A stretch of DNA of 33,293 nt, taken from Parabacteroides distasonis. Lineage in GTDB: Bacteria; Bacteroidota; Bacteroidia; Bacteroidales; Tannerellaceae. The position numbers were made by a program, and so were the translations under genes. Numbering within the stretch: the stretch's first letter is position 1; each line of letters begins with the position of its first letter. The stretch is taken from assembly GCF_004793765.1 (NCBI RefSeq), contig NZ_SRYM01000048.1, forward strand, positions 1-33,293, given 5' to 3'. Positions 1 to 8,131 of the stretch are shown in pieces. The notes beneath the pieces are model-generated. The model worked only from the letters and a program-made list of their open reading frames with translations. It made no database searches and was not told the origin of the DNA.

Positions 1-27
1 CTGAAAATTGCCATACCTTGAAATATC

Positions 28-48
28 AGGCTACTTGGGGAGTAGCCT
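28..48. repeat. Left inverted repeat of invertible segment
   Basis: This 21-bp repeat has palindromic arms AGGCTACT and AGTAGCCT around a TGGGG centre. Its reverse complement recurs at 370-390 with one mismatch. Short palindromic arms around an asymmetric centre are typical of a tyrosine-recombinase crossover site. Confidence 0.9.
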
Positions 49-143
49 AAAAGGTCCGAGACGGCTGTTAACCGGCCGTCGAGACGGAGCACGCTCCGTA
101 TACGGCCGTCTGGGAGTAACTCTAAATACCATGGGGAGAAGGG

Positions 144-165
144 GAGACTGGGCATGCCCTGTCTC
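144..165. other. Hairpin within invertible segment
   Basis: GAGAC (144-148) pairs with GTCTC (161-165), and GGG/CCC pairs inside around CATG, with one T-T mismatch. It is one of several hairpins in 60-170. Its role is unknown. It may be part of an untranslated leader or small RNA that flips with the promoter. Confidence 0.5.
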
Positions 166-306
166 TACTGGAATACACACAGGTTATAAGGCATGGTGGA
201 ATGACACAGGGAACAAGAGGTCGTTTCACCAGCATCACCATGTCTGTACGTCTAGGACAAAATGGAAAAATCAAAGAATAGAGAGGATCTAACGCAAACA
301 ATGAGT

Positions 307-345
307 AAACAAGCGTAGTTGTTTGCTTGTTTTTACTTATTTTTT
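307..345 (+). terminator. Terminator-like hairpin inside invertible segment
   Basis: AAACAAGC (307-314) and GCTTGTTT (325-332) form an 8-bp stem with a 10-nt loop, followed by a T-rich tract. It would stop rightward transcription just before the promoter at 348. In the flipped state it would separate the promoter from transcription entering from the other side. Confidence 0.55.
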
Positions 346-355
346 ACTACATTTG
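322..355 (+). promoter_or_regulatory. Outward promoter of the invertible segment
   Basis: The -7 box TACATTTG (348-355) matches the Bacteroidales consensus TAnnTTTG. TTTG at 322-325 or TTG at 327-329 could be the -33 element; neither spacing is ideal. Transcription would leave the segment over the right inverted repeat. Confidence 0.65.
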
Positions 356-369
356 CGCCGTGAAAGAAT

Positions 370-390
370 ACGCTACTCCCCAAGTAGCCT
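370..390. repeat. Right inverted repeat of invertible segment
   Basis: This is the reverse complement of 28-48, differing only at 371 (C where a perfect match needs G). It lies 7 bp from the end of the recombinase gene. Confidence 0.9.
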
Positions 391-397
391 ACTCCCT

Positions 398-1330
398 TTA
401 CCCTACTTTCGGTACATGATTGTACACACTCTCAAAACAAATTTTATTCACCGCAGACATCTTTTCTAACGAGAAACTTTTCAAATAGATTTGTGTAGTC
501 TTGATCGATTTATGGCCCAATAGTTCGCTGATCATCTCGATCGGGACATCCTGTTCCTTCAAAATCATCGCAAAAGAATGACGGATCGAATATGAGGTGA
601 TCGGGATAGACACACCACAGGCTCTCGCCAACCTCTTCAAGTTCCGATTAAAATGGGCCAAAGCGGAAGTGTACTCCTTATAGGCTTCTTTTCCCACTTT
701 CATCCCCTTCAAGAAAGGAAACAAATAGGGTGAGTCCTTACCTACATCACTTGACAGTTCCCTCAGCGACTCCCATGCGGTAGATTGTACCTCTATAAGC
801 ATCGGAGTACCCGTTTTCTGGCGTTTATATTCCAAAACCCCACCCCGGACATTCTCCTTTTTCAGATGAGCGAAATCCACGAATGCCATACCGCAAAACT
901 GGAACATCAGGCATAATGCCTGCCGTGTTTTTCTGAGTTCCGGATCATCTAATGGTGCCGTCATCAGAGAACGTAATAAATCCTGTGGCAACGCCTTTTT
1001 GCGCTTGCTCTCTATACCCGTGAAAACTCCCTTAAATAAATAAGGGATATAGGGGGTCAGCCCTTCCTCCACCGCCATGTTGTACACACAACGGATCCGG
1101 CGCATATAAGTCGACACCGTGTTCCATGTACATCCTCTATTCAACAAAAAGACCTGATAACGCCGAAGGTTCTCCTTATTGACATAGATATAGGGAATTA
1201 CCTCCAACCCATAAAACCGCATGAATGAGTTTAATGCATCCTGATAGCTCTTCGCCGTGGAATAACGTCCATCCATACGCAACTTATAAATATACAGCCT
1301 CATTCCTTCTACTAAATCCTTTTTCTCCAT
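398..1330 (-). CDS. Tyrosine site-specific recombinase (invertase type)
   Basis: This 310-residue tyrosine recombinase has an N-terminal SAM-like core-binding domain (about 1-105) and a C-terminal catalytic domain. Catalytic-domain signatures are RHSFA, LLGHKSIKTTQIYL and the nucleophile Tyr in QIYLK. The first catalytic Arg position reads CGMAFVDF, so it is not Arg, and the His of HxxR is Tyr (YSIRH). Both changes are common in Bacteroidota recombinases. Its 3' end almost touches the right inverted repeat, so it most likely inverts the adjacent 28-390 segment. It is transcribed from a box at 1362-1369. An integrase of a decayed element is possible, but the paired repeats favour an invertase. 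Confidence 0.9.
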   Translation of the reverse strand: MEKKDLVEGMRLYIYKLRMDGRYSTAKSYQDALNSFMRFYGLEVIPYIYVNKENLRRYQVFLLNRGCTWNTVSTYMRRIRCVYNMAVEEGLTPYIPYLFKGVFTGIESKRKKALPQDLLRSLMTAPLDDPELRKTRQALCLMFQFCGMAFVDFAHLKKENVRGGVLEYKRQKTGTPMLIEVQSTAWESLRELSSDVGKDSPYLFPFLKGMKVGKEAYKEYTSALAHFNRNLKRLARACGVSIPITSYSIRHSFAMILKEQDVPIEMISELLGHKSIKTTQIYLKSFSLEKMSAVNKICFESVYNHVPKVG

Positions 1331-1361
1331 ACTATCGCTATTTTTACGTGATAAAACTCAG

Positions 1362-1369
1362 CAAATGTA
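1362..1369 (-). promoter_or_regulatory. -7 box of recombinase promoter
   Basis: TACATTTG on the minus strand, about 30 nt upstream of the recombinase start, matches TAnnTTTG. It is identical to the -7 box inside the invertible segment. No clear -33 element is seen. Confidence 0.6.
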
Positions 1370-1393
1370 ATACAGATCCGGGAAGCTAAGCAT

Positions 1394-1427
1394 ATACAAA
1401 AAAGGCGAACCAACCGGTCCGCCTTTA
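1394..1427 (-). terminator. Rho-independent terminator after first M3 peptidase
   Basis: On the minus strand a 7-bp stem AAAGGCG/CGCCTTT (1420-1426 with 1401-1407) closes a loop with CCGG and is followed by a T run. It lies 20 nt past the peptidase stop and upstream of the recombinase promoter. Confidence 0.8.
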
Positions 1428-1446
1428 TAAAATCTCCATTTCTAGA

Positions 1447-3606
1447 TTATTTCAGTCCTCTATTCTTCAGCAACGGATCCGTACCCGGTTCTTTGCCACG
1501 GAAGTTTTTGTACATATCCATAGCGTCGTCGATACCACCCGGGGTCAGGACATATTTACGGAATTTATCGGCACATTCTTGGTTAAAGATGTCGCCGGTT
1601 TCCTTAAATGCCTCGAAAGCGTCGCAATCCAATACCTCGGCCCAGATGTAGCTATAATAGCCGGCGGTGTAGCCGCCCCCCATCGTATGGTTGAAGTAAG
1701 TCGTACGGTAACGGGAAGGGATTTGCTTCAGCAAACCACGACGGCCTAACGTCTGTTGTTCGAAATCCATCACGTTCAAGTTGGCCGGAACATTATTCGT
1801 CTGGTCAACAAACTTGATCACTTTCTTATCCGCCGCATCACCACTGACCGCATGGAAATCCATATCCAGATAAGAAGCCGCCAGATACTCCGTCGTAGCG
1901 AAACCTTGTCCGTACTTACCGCTCTTATCCAGCTTCTCGATCAACTCGGCCGGAATCACCTCGCCAGTCTGGTAATGCTTAGCGTACACCTTCAATACTT
2001 CCGGCTCGAATACCCAATGCTCCATCACCTGTGAAGGCAACTCCACGAAATCACGGGGAACACCGGAAACACCCGAGTAATGCACGTCACGGAACAAGCC
2101 ATGCAAACCATGACCGAACTCATGGAACAATGTATTCGCCTCATCGGCACTCAACAACGCAGGTTGTCCCGGAGCCGGCTGGCTAAAGTTGCAAACGATC
2201 GTTACGACCGGAGCCACACGCTTGCCATCCTTATAAGCCTGCGGACGATAAGAACCGCACCATGCGCCACCACGCTTGCTGGCACGAGGGAAGAAGTCAA
2301 AATAAATAACGCCTAAATGAGAGCCATCCTTATCTTTGCACTCAAAAGCCTGCGCTTCCGGATAAGGCAACGGGATATTACGGATCGGGGTGAACGTGAT
2401 ACCATATAACTTATTAGCTACATAGAAAGCACCCTCGCGCACATTATCCAACTTCAAGTAAGGACGAACCTCATTCTCATCCAAATTGAATTTAGCCTTC
2501 TTGGCCTTCTCGAAATAATAACGCCAATCCCAGCCCTCGGCCTCGAAATCGCCGCCTTCTTTCTTGATCTCGGCGTTTATATCGGCCAACTCATCTTTCG
2601 CTTTCGCCAAAGCAGGCTTCCAAACCTCATCTAACAATTGATAAACCTTATCCGAGCTTTTCGCCATACGATCCTCCAACACGAAAGAAGCGTAATCATC
2701 ATAGCCCATCAACTTCGCTTTCGCCAAACGAGCGGCAACCAAATCACGAACCACTTCCTTGTTATCGTTCTCGTTATTGTTATTGCCACGGTTGATATAA
2801 GCGTTGAAGATTTTCTCACGCAACTCACGTTTATCGGAATATTGCAAGAACGGCATCACGCTCGGGTTCTGCAAGGTAAATACCCATTTACCTTCCATAC
2901 CGGCATCCTTAGCCGCTTGAGCGGCGTTAGCGATCAAGGTCTCGGGCAAACCGGAAAGATCCTCCTGCTTGTCGATCACCAATTTGAAAGCGTTCGTCTC
3001 CTTCAGCATATTCTGTCCGAAAGTAAGCTGTAACATGGAGATCTTGCTATTCAACTCACGCAATTTAGCCTGATCCTCAGCGGAAAGATTAGCGCCACCC
3101 CGGACGAAGTCCTTATAAGTCTCCTCCAACAATTTCGTTTGCTCCTTATCGAGACCTAACTCATCCTTCTTATCGTATACCGCCTTCACACGAGCGAATA
3201 ATTTCGGATTCAAGTTGATATCATCACTATATTTTGACAATAGCGGCGACATCTCACGGCTTAACGCCTGCATCTCATCATTCGTATTCACGCTATTCTG
3301 TCCACCGAAAACGATCTGGACCTTCCGCAGCAACGCACCCTGCTCATCCAAAGCGACAATCGTATTCTCGAATGTCGGTTCCTCCGGGTTATTCACGATC
3401 GCCTCGATCTCCTTACGTCCCTCCTCCATACCTTGCAATAGGGCCGGTTTGTAATGCTCGAACTTGATTTGATCAAAAGGAGGAACACCAAACGGGGTCG
3501 TATATTCCGCAAAGAACGGGTTCTCCCCTTCCACAGTCTTCTTTTCGGAAGTACCGCAGGCAGTAAGCATAACAGCTAATCCTGCTACCATAATTAATTG
3601 TTTCAT
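1447..3606 (-). CDS. dcp: M3 family peptidyl-dipeptidase lipoprotein (Dcp-like), copy 1
   Basis: This 719-residue zinc metallopeptidase of family M3 (oligopeptidase A/Dcp type) would remove dipeptides from peptide C-termini. The N-terminus is a lipoprotein signal with lipobox LTAC, so it is anchored at the periplasmic or outer membrane. HEFGH, near residue 492, supplies two zinc His ligands and the catalytic Glu. The Glu of FVELPSQ, about 25 residues on, is the expected third ligand. Length fits the family. It is a tandem paralogue of the gene at 3654-5774, with only 47 bp between them. It carries an insertion (VSGDAADKKVIKFVDQTNN) after YLDMDFHA that the other copy lacks. Confidence 0.93.
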   Translation of the reverse strand: MKQLIMVAGLAVMLTACGTSEKKTVEGENPFFAEYTTPFGVPPFDQIKFEHYKPALLQGMEEGRKEIEAIVNNPEEPTFENTIVALDEQGALLRKVQIVFGGQNSVNTNDEMQALSREMSPLLSKYSDDINLNPKLFARVKAVYDKKDELGLDKEQTKLLEETYKDFVRGGANLSAEDQAKLRELNSKISMLQLTFGQNMLKETNAFKLVIDKQEDLSGLPETLIANAAQAAKDAGMEGKWVFTLQNPSVMPFLQYSDKRELREKIFNAYINRGNNNNENDNKEVVRDLVAARLAKAKLMGYDDYASFVLEDRMAKSSDKVYQLLDEVWKPALAKAKDELADINAEIKKEGGDFEAEGWDWRYYFEKAKKAKFNLDENEVRPYLKLDNVREGAFYVANKLYGITFTPIRNIPLPYPEAQAFECKDKDGSHLGVIYFDFFPRASKRGGAWCGSYRPQAYKDGKRVAPVVTIVCNFSQPAPGQPALLSADEANTLFHEFGHGLHGLFRDVHYSGVSGVPRDFVELPSQVMEHWVFEPEVLKVYAKHYQTGEVIPAELIEKLDKSGKYGQGFATTEYLAASYLDMDFHAVSGDAADKKVIKFVDQTNNVPANLNVMDFEQQTLGRRGLLKQIPSRYRTTYFNHTMGGGYTAGYYSYIWAEVLDCDAFEAFKETGDIFNQECADKFRKYVLTPGGIDDAMDMYKNFRGKEPGTDPLLKNRGLK

Positions 3607-3620
3607 CTTTACTGATTTTT

Positions 3621-3648
3621 GATTTATGAGTTATGATTTATGAGTTAT
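3621..3648. repeat. Two tandem copies of a 14-bp AT-rich repeat
   Basis: GATTTATGAGTTAT is present twice head to tail, at 3621-3634 and 3635-3648. It lies in the short gap between the two peptidase genes and falls in the 5' leader of the downstream copy. Similar short AT-rich repeats occur between genes in Bacteroidales. I can assign no function. Confidence 0.85.
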
Positions 3649-3653
3649 TCTTC

Positions 3654-5774
3654 TCATTTTAGCCCTCTGTTCTCCAACAACGGATCGATACTTGGTTGTT
3701 TACCACGGAAATTCACGTACATGTCCATAGCGTCTTCGATGCCGCCCGGGGCCAGTACGTATTTACGGAATTTAGAGGCAACCTCCGGGTTGAAGATATC
3801 ACCCGTCTCCTTATAAGCTTGGAAAGCGTCGCAATCCAACACTTCCGCCCAGATATAGCTATAATAGCCGGCGGTATATCCACCTTCCATCGTATGCCCG
3901 AAATAAGTGGAGCGATAACGAGACGGTATCTGACGGATCAAGCCACGCTCGCCCAATACATAAGCCTCGAACTTCTCGATATCGGCTCCCTCATGAACTT
4001 CTTTCAATACATGATAATCCATATCCAGATAAGAGGCGGCCAAATACTCCGTCGTAGCGAAGCCTTGTCCATACTTCCCACTCTTGATCATCTTGTCTAC
4101 AAGAGCTTGCGGTATAACCTCGCCGGTCTGGTAATGTTTAGCGTACACTTTCAACACCTCCGGCTCTACGGCCCAATGCTCATCTACTTGCGAGGGTAAC
4201 TCCACGAAATCACGAGGCACGTCGGACACGCCATAATAATGAACGTCGCAGAATAAACCGTGCAAGGCATGACCGAACTCATGGAATACGGTCTCGGTCT
4301 CGTCAGCCGTCAAAAGCGCCGGTTGTCCCTCCGCCGGTTTACTGAAATTAAATACGGTAGTAACCACCGGGGCTACCCGTTTCCCATCTTTATACGTTTG
4401 CGAACGGTAACCGCCGCACCATGCGCCACCTCCTTTGCCCGGACGGGTAAAGAAATCCATATACAGCACGCCCAGATGCGTACCCCCTTTATCCTTGCAC
4501 TCGAAAGCGAGAGCGTCGGGGTCCGGTTTCGGGATGTCCTTGATCTCGGTAAACGTGATACCGTATAACTTATTGGCTACATAGAAGATACCCTCACGTA
4601 CATGTCCCAACTCAAAATAAGGACGCATCTCGTTCTCATCCAAGTTATATTTCGCTTTCTTGGCTTTCTCGAAATAATAACGCCAGTCCCAGCCCTCGGC
4701 CTCGAAATTACCGCCTTCTTTCTTGATCTCGGCGTTGATATCGGCCAATTCCTCTTTCGCTTTCGCCAAGGCGGACGGCCAGATCTTATCGAGCAAGTCG
4801 TACACGTTCTTCTCGTTCTTCGCCATATTCTCTTCCAATACGAATGCGGCATAATCCTCATATCCCATCAATCGGGCTTTCTCCAGACGAGCGGTAACCA
4901 ATTGCTTAACGACCTCTTTATTATCATTCTCATTATTATTGTTGCCCCGATTCGTATATGCCTTAAAGATCTTCTCTCGCAAATCACGCTTATCGGCGTA
5001 TTGAAGAAAAGGCATCACACTCGGATTATGAAGGGTAAACACCCACTTACCATCCAAACCACTCTCTTGGGCCGTTTGCGCCGCCTTGACGATCACGTCC
5101 TCCGGAAGGCCAGATAAGTCCTCTTTATTATCGATCACCAATTGGAAAGCGTTGGTCTCTTTCAAGGTATTCTGTCCGAAAGTAAGTTGGAGCATAGATA
5201 TTTTCTCGTTCAGCTCACGCAACTTCGCCTGCTTATCCTCCGGCAGATTGGCTCCTCCTCGGACAAAGCTCTTATAGGTTTCTTCCAGCAGCTTCTTCTG
5301 TTCCTTATCCAGATGGAAGCTCGCCTGATTCTCATATACGGATTTCACCCTAGCGAAAAGTTTGGGATTTAAACTGATATCATCCGAATGCTTGGATAAT
5401 AGGGGATAAAGCTCACGTTCGAGCTCTTGGATCTCGTCTGTGGTATTCACACTGGATTGACCACCGAAAGCATACATTACTTTAGTAAGCAACTCTCCAC
5501 TTCGATCTAAGGCCACGATCGTATTCTCGAATGTCGGCGCATCCGGATTTGTCACGATCGCCTCGATCTCCTTCGACTGCTCTTCCATGCCTTTCAAAAG
5601 AGCCGGCTTGTAATGAGCCACCTCTATTTGGTCAAACGGAGGCACCCCGAACGGTGTCGTATACTCCGCAAAAAACGGATTGGGTGTAGCGCTTTCCACT
5701 ACATCGCTTTTCCTTGAGGAGGAGCAAGCTCCCAAAACAACCGCTAAACCTGCGGCCATAAGCGTTTTATTCAT
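3654..5774 (-). CDS. dcp: M3 family peptidyl-dipeptidase lipoprotein (Dcp-like), copy 2
   Basis: This 706-residue M3 zinc peptidase lipoprotein has lipobox LGAC, HEFGH near residue 497 and FVELPSQ downstream. It aligns with the neighbouring copy over almost its whole length, with most positions identical by eye, so the pair arose by tandem duplication. It differs at the extreme N-terminus and in a shorter loop after YLDMDYHV, where it reads LKEVHEGADIEKFEAY. It is the upstream gene of the pair. A -7 box at 5803-5810 probably drives both genes, since no promoter is evident in the 47-bp gap. Substrates are probably dietary or host peptides imported to the periplasm (inference). Confidence 0.93.
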   Translation of the reverse strand: MNKTLMAAGLAVVLGACSSSRKSDVVESATPNPFFAEYTTPFGVPPFDQIEVAHYKPALLKGMEEQSKEIEAIVTNPDAPTFENTIVALDRSGELLTKVMYAFGGQSSVNTTDEIQELERELYPLLSKHSDDISLNPKLFARVKSVYENQASFHLDKEQKKLLEETYKSFVRGGANLPEDKQAKLRELNEKISMLQLTFGQNTLKETNAFQLVIDNKEDLSGLPEDVIVKAAQTAQESGLDGKWVFTLHNPSVMPFLQYADKRDLREKIFKAYTNRGNNNNENDNKEVVKQLVTARLEKARLMGYEDYAAFVLEENMAKNEKNVYDLLDKIWPSALAKAKEELADINAEIKKEGGNFEAEGWDWRYYFEKAKKAKYNLDENEMRPYFELGHVREGIFYVANKLYGITFTEIKDIPKPDPDALAFECKDKGGTHLGVLYMDFFTRPGKGGGAWCGGYRSQTYKDGKRVAPVVTTVFNFSKPAEGQPALLTADETETVFHEFGHALHGLFCDVHYYGVSDVPRDFVELPSQVDEHWAVEPEVLKVYAKHYQTGEVIPQALVDKMIKSGKYGQGFATTEYLAASYLDMDYHVLKEVHEGADIEKFEAYVLGERGLIRQIPSRYRSTYFGHTMEGGYTAGYYSYIWAEVLDCDAFQAYKETGDIFNPEVASKFRKYVLAPGGIEDAMDMYVNFRGKQPSIDPLLENRGLK

Positions 5775-5802
5775 GCCATTGTTATATTAGAATTACAATG
5801 GA

Positions 5803-5810
5803 CAAAGATA
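5803..5810 (-). promoter_or_regulatory. -7 box of peptidase operon promoter
   Basis: TATCTTTG on the minus strand (TAnnTTTG) lies about 29 nt upstream of the second peptidase's start codon, in the divergent 153-bp gap. No clear -33 box is seen. Confidence 0.6.
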
Positions 5811-5927
5811 ACGAAGTTTTGCGTTACAATTCTATTTCAATATGCCTATTCGACAACCTTGGCAAAGAAAATGTTGTTCCAATAAAAATAGTTCACTAAT
5901 TTTAGCGAGATTAACGCAAGAAATAAT

Positions 5928-6875
5928 ATGAATCGAATTTGTAGTCTTTTGGGTATTCAGTATCCGATCATACAGGGGGGGATGGTATGGTGTAGTGGTT
6001 GGCGGCTGGCCTCAGCGGTTAGTAACGCAGGTGGATTAGGGTTGATCGGGGCAGGTTCCATGCATCCTGAAGTGCTTCGGGAACATATCCGTAAGTGCGA
6101 GGCGGCGACCGACAAGCCTTTTGGCGTGAATGTCCCGCTGATGTACCCGGAAATCGATACCTTGATGCGAATATTGGTGGAGGAAAAAGTGAAGATCGTA
6201 TTTACCTCCGCCGGCAACCCGAAAACATGGACAAAGTATTTGAAGGATCAGGGCATGACGGTCGCTCACGTGGTAAGCAGCTCTAAATTCGCCATGAAAT
6301 GCGAAGAGGCCGGAGTGGACGCCATCGTTGCCGAAGGCTTCGAGGCTGGCGGACACAACGGACGGGAGGAAACAACCACGATGTGCCTGATCCCCGCTGT
6401 CCGGAAAGCGACCTCTCTCCCACTTCTGGCGGCAGGAGGTATCGGAAACGGTCAAGCGATGCTGGCGGCACTCGCACTAGGGGCCGATGGCGTACAGATA
6501 GGTACTCGTTTTGCCCTGACCAAAGAAAGCTCGGCACACGAGAATTTCAAGAAACTGTGCTTAAATCTTAAGGAAGGCGATACGAAGTTATTATTAAAGA
6601 AACTGTCTCCTACCCGTCTGGTAAAAGGAGATTTCGCCACGGCTGTGGAAGAAGCGGAAGCCCGGGGAGCGTCCGTGGAAGAATTACGTGAGTTATTGGG
6701 CAAAGGACGTGCCAAGAAAGGAATCTTCGAGGGCGACCTAAAGGAAGGCGAGCTAGAGATCGGACAGGTAGCGTCTTTATTCTGGGAGGAATTATCCGTG
6801 GAAGAGGTGATGATAGAATTGATCCGTGACTTTAAGCTATCCTTAGAGAACGTAAAAACACAGTTGTGTTCGTGA
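5928..6875 (+). CDS. FMN-dependent nitronate monooxygenase / FabK-like oxidoreductase
   Basis: This 315-residue single-domain TIM-barrel flavoprotein belongs to the nitronate monooxygenase/enoyl-ACP reductase II family. Family signatures are PIIQGGMVW near the N-terminus, NAGGLGLIGAG, EGFEAGGHNG (the His of AGGH is the expected catalytic residue of class I nitronate monooxygenases), AAGGIGNG and GADGVQIGTRF (FMN phosphate binding). Sequence alone does not separate detoxification of alkyl nitronates from a FabK-type enoyl reduction. No fatty-acid genes lie nearby. It is divergent from the peptidase pair and convergent with the efflux operon. Its last codons run into the 22-bp repeat array at 6857-6944. 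Confidence 0.88.
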   Translation: MNRICSLLGIQYPIIQGGMVWCSGWRLASAVSNAGGLGLIGAGSMHPEVLREHIRKCEAATDKPFGVNVPLMYPEIDTLMRILVEEKVKIVFTSAGNPKTWTKYLKDQGMTVAHVVSSSKFAMKCEEAGVDAIVAEGFEAGGHNGREETTTMCLIPAVRKATSLPLLAAGGIGNGQAMLAALALGADGVQIGTRFALTKESSAHENFKKLCLNLKEGDTKLLLKKLSPTRLVKGDFATAVEEAEARGASVEELRELLGKGRAKKGIFEGDLKEGELEIGQVASLFWEELSVEEVMIELIRDFKLSLENVKTQLCS

Positions 6876-6944
6876 GAAAACACAACTGTATCTGTGGATA
6901 AACACAACTGTGTTCAAGAGAAAACTCAGTTGTGTTCCCTATCA
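6857..6944. repeat. Four 22-bp tandem repeats between convergent genes
   Basis: Copies start at 6857, 6879, 6901 and 6923, at an exact 22-bp period. Each begins with AACACA (AACTCA in the last) followed by GTTGTGTTC or AACTGTGTTC (AACTGTATC in the second). Copies 1 and 4 have centre GTT and copies 2 and 3 have AAC, so opposite-type copies can pair. Copies 3 and 4 could form a 14-bp stem with one mismatch and an 8-nt loop, and copies 1 and 3 a longer hairpin. The array covers the end of the oxidoreductase gene and reaches the stop of the channel gene. It may act as a bidirectional terminator. Confidence 0.85.
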
Positions 6945-8126
6945 TAATCGATACTTATACAATTGCGCCATGACCTTTTGGTATTCGTTTTGCAATTGCA
7001 GGTAGTTTTGCACGCTTTGGTAATAGGTCGTCACATCTACGAAATACTCGATCATAGATATTTGCCCGGCCTGTATAGCCTTGTTCAACAAGACCAAGCT
7101 ATTCTGCCTTTTCAGCACATCCTTATACTCATCGATCGATTTCTTTAAGGAGACAGACTGGTCATACAGCTGCCTCAAGCCATTCTCTACCGTGAAAGAA
7201 GCGCTCTCCAACTGTATCTCCGTATAACGGGCCTGTGCCTTCGCCTGTTTCACGTTATTACGGTTCGAGAACAACGGGATCGTGATTCCCACCAAGAAAC
7301 CATTGAAACGCTCTCCACCCGAGGCGGGATTCATACGATACCCCAGCTCAAAGCCGGGCAGACCTTTCGCCTTATTCACGCTCACCTGCCGAAGGGCTGT
7401 CGTCTGGTCGCTGCGCAAAGTCTGTAATTGCGGATCGGATTGCATCGCCTCCGTTCGCAGCTCGTCAAAGGAAAGCACCTCCCTATCCGGCAAGGTGTAA
7501 ACCGTATCCGTAAACTCGATAGCGATACCGCCGTTCAGGGTCGCCAGCTCCTGCAACTTGGCAATACGGGAAGTCTCGTTCATCCGGGCCTCTGTCCGGG
7601 CGTTCAATAATTCCAGATCGATCTTGTTTGTCTCAAGGATATTCGCATCTCCTTTCTCCAAACGAGTCGCATAAAAAGCGGAAAGTTGCTCAGCGTTCCT
7701 AAGACGGGTATCCAATAGGTTCTTCTGCTGGTTCAACAGCACCAAATCTAGGCAAACCTCTTTCACCTGCAACAAGATTTGCTGACGAAAAGCCATCCCT
7801 TGACGATCCAAACCCGCGGATTTCGCTTTCGTCAGTTTATGCTTCCGGACATATACGGACGGGAAATCAAAGCTTTGGGAAGCCACGAACTCGCCCGTGA
7901 ATCCCATCCCTTCTTTATTCCCCCAGAAATGCGAATAAGAGACCGAAGGGTCCGGCAAATTATTATCCAACTTCGCCTCCAGCTTCTGCGACTGGACCAA
8001 CTGGCTGTTCGCCTGTAAATCCTTATTGTTCGCCTCCACGCTCCGGAGCACATCCTCTATAGAAGTCTGGGCGGAAAGGCCGCCTGTCAATACAGACAAG
8101 GCGGCGACTATAATATATGATTTCAT
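6942..8126 (-). CDS. TolC-family outer-membrane efflux channel (CusC/CzcC-like)
   Basis: This 394-residue outer-membrane factor starts with a Sec signal peptide ending at about LSAQ, followed by two long, mostly helical halves typical of TolC trimers. Examples are the SVEANNKDLQANSQLVQSQK helix and the Q-rich C-terminal helix ending QNEYQKVMAQLYKYRL. It has no lipobox. It is the last gene of a four-gene leftward operon, 5 bp after the RND pump gene. It should form the outer-membrane exit duct of a tripartite metal efflux complex. At about 394 residues it is slightly shorter than E. coli TolC but normal for CzcC-like members. Confidence 0.9.
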   Translation of the reverse strand: MKSYIIVAALSVLTGGLSAQTSIEDVLRSVEANNKDLQANSQLVQSQKLEAKLDNNLPDPSVSYSHFWGNKEGMGFTGEFVASQSFDFPSVYVRKHKLTKAKSAGLDRQGMAFRQQILLQVKEVCLDLVLLNQQKNLLDTRLRNAEQLSAFYATRLEKGDANILETNKIDLELLNARTEARMNETSRIAKLQELATLNGGIAIEFTDTVYTLPDREVLSFDELRTEAMQSDPQLQTLRSDQTTALRQVSVNKAKGLPGFELGYRMNPASGGERFNGFLVGITIPLFSNRNNVKQAKAQARYTEIQLESASFTVENGLRQLYDQSVSLKKSIDEYKDVLKRQNSLVLLNKAIQAGQISMIEYFVDVTTYYQSVQNYLQLQNEYQKVMAQLYKYRL

Positions 8127-8131
8127 AAAAC

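Larger units (their letters stand above)
49..369. promoter_or_regulatory. Invertible promoter segment (phase-variation switch)
   Basis: About 320 bp lie between the two inverted repeats, next to a tyrosine recombinase gene. The segment has no convincing gene. It holds a GC-rich, hairpin-rich stretch (about 60-170), a terminator-like hairpin (307-345) and an outward Bacteroidales promoter (-7 box TACATTTG, 348-355). In this orientation the promoter points right, into the 3' end of the convergent recombinase gene. Inversion would point it left, out of the window. Such switches control capsule and surface-protein operons in Bacteroidales. The controlled operon, presumably to the left, is not visible. 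Confidence 0.85.

Noticed and set aside
8-292. 94-codon open frame across the invertible segment
   Set aside because: It runs through the inverted repeat and hairpins, has unnatural composition and would be broken by inversion. It is treated as noncoding.
50-340. Group II intron or retron-like RNA in the invertible segment
   Set aside because: Hairpins are present, but no domain V signature, intron ends or reverse transcriptase gene were found.
4577-4861. 94-codon minus-strand frame inside the second M3 peptidase
   Set aside because: It is an out-of-frame Arg-rich shadow of the peptidase gene.
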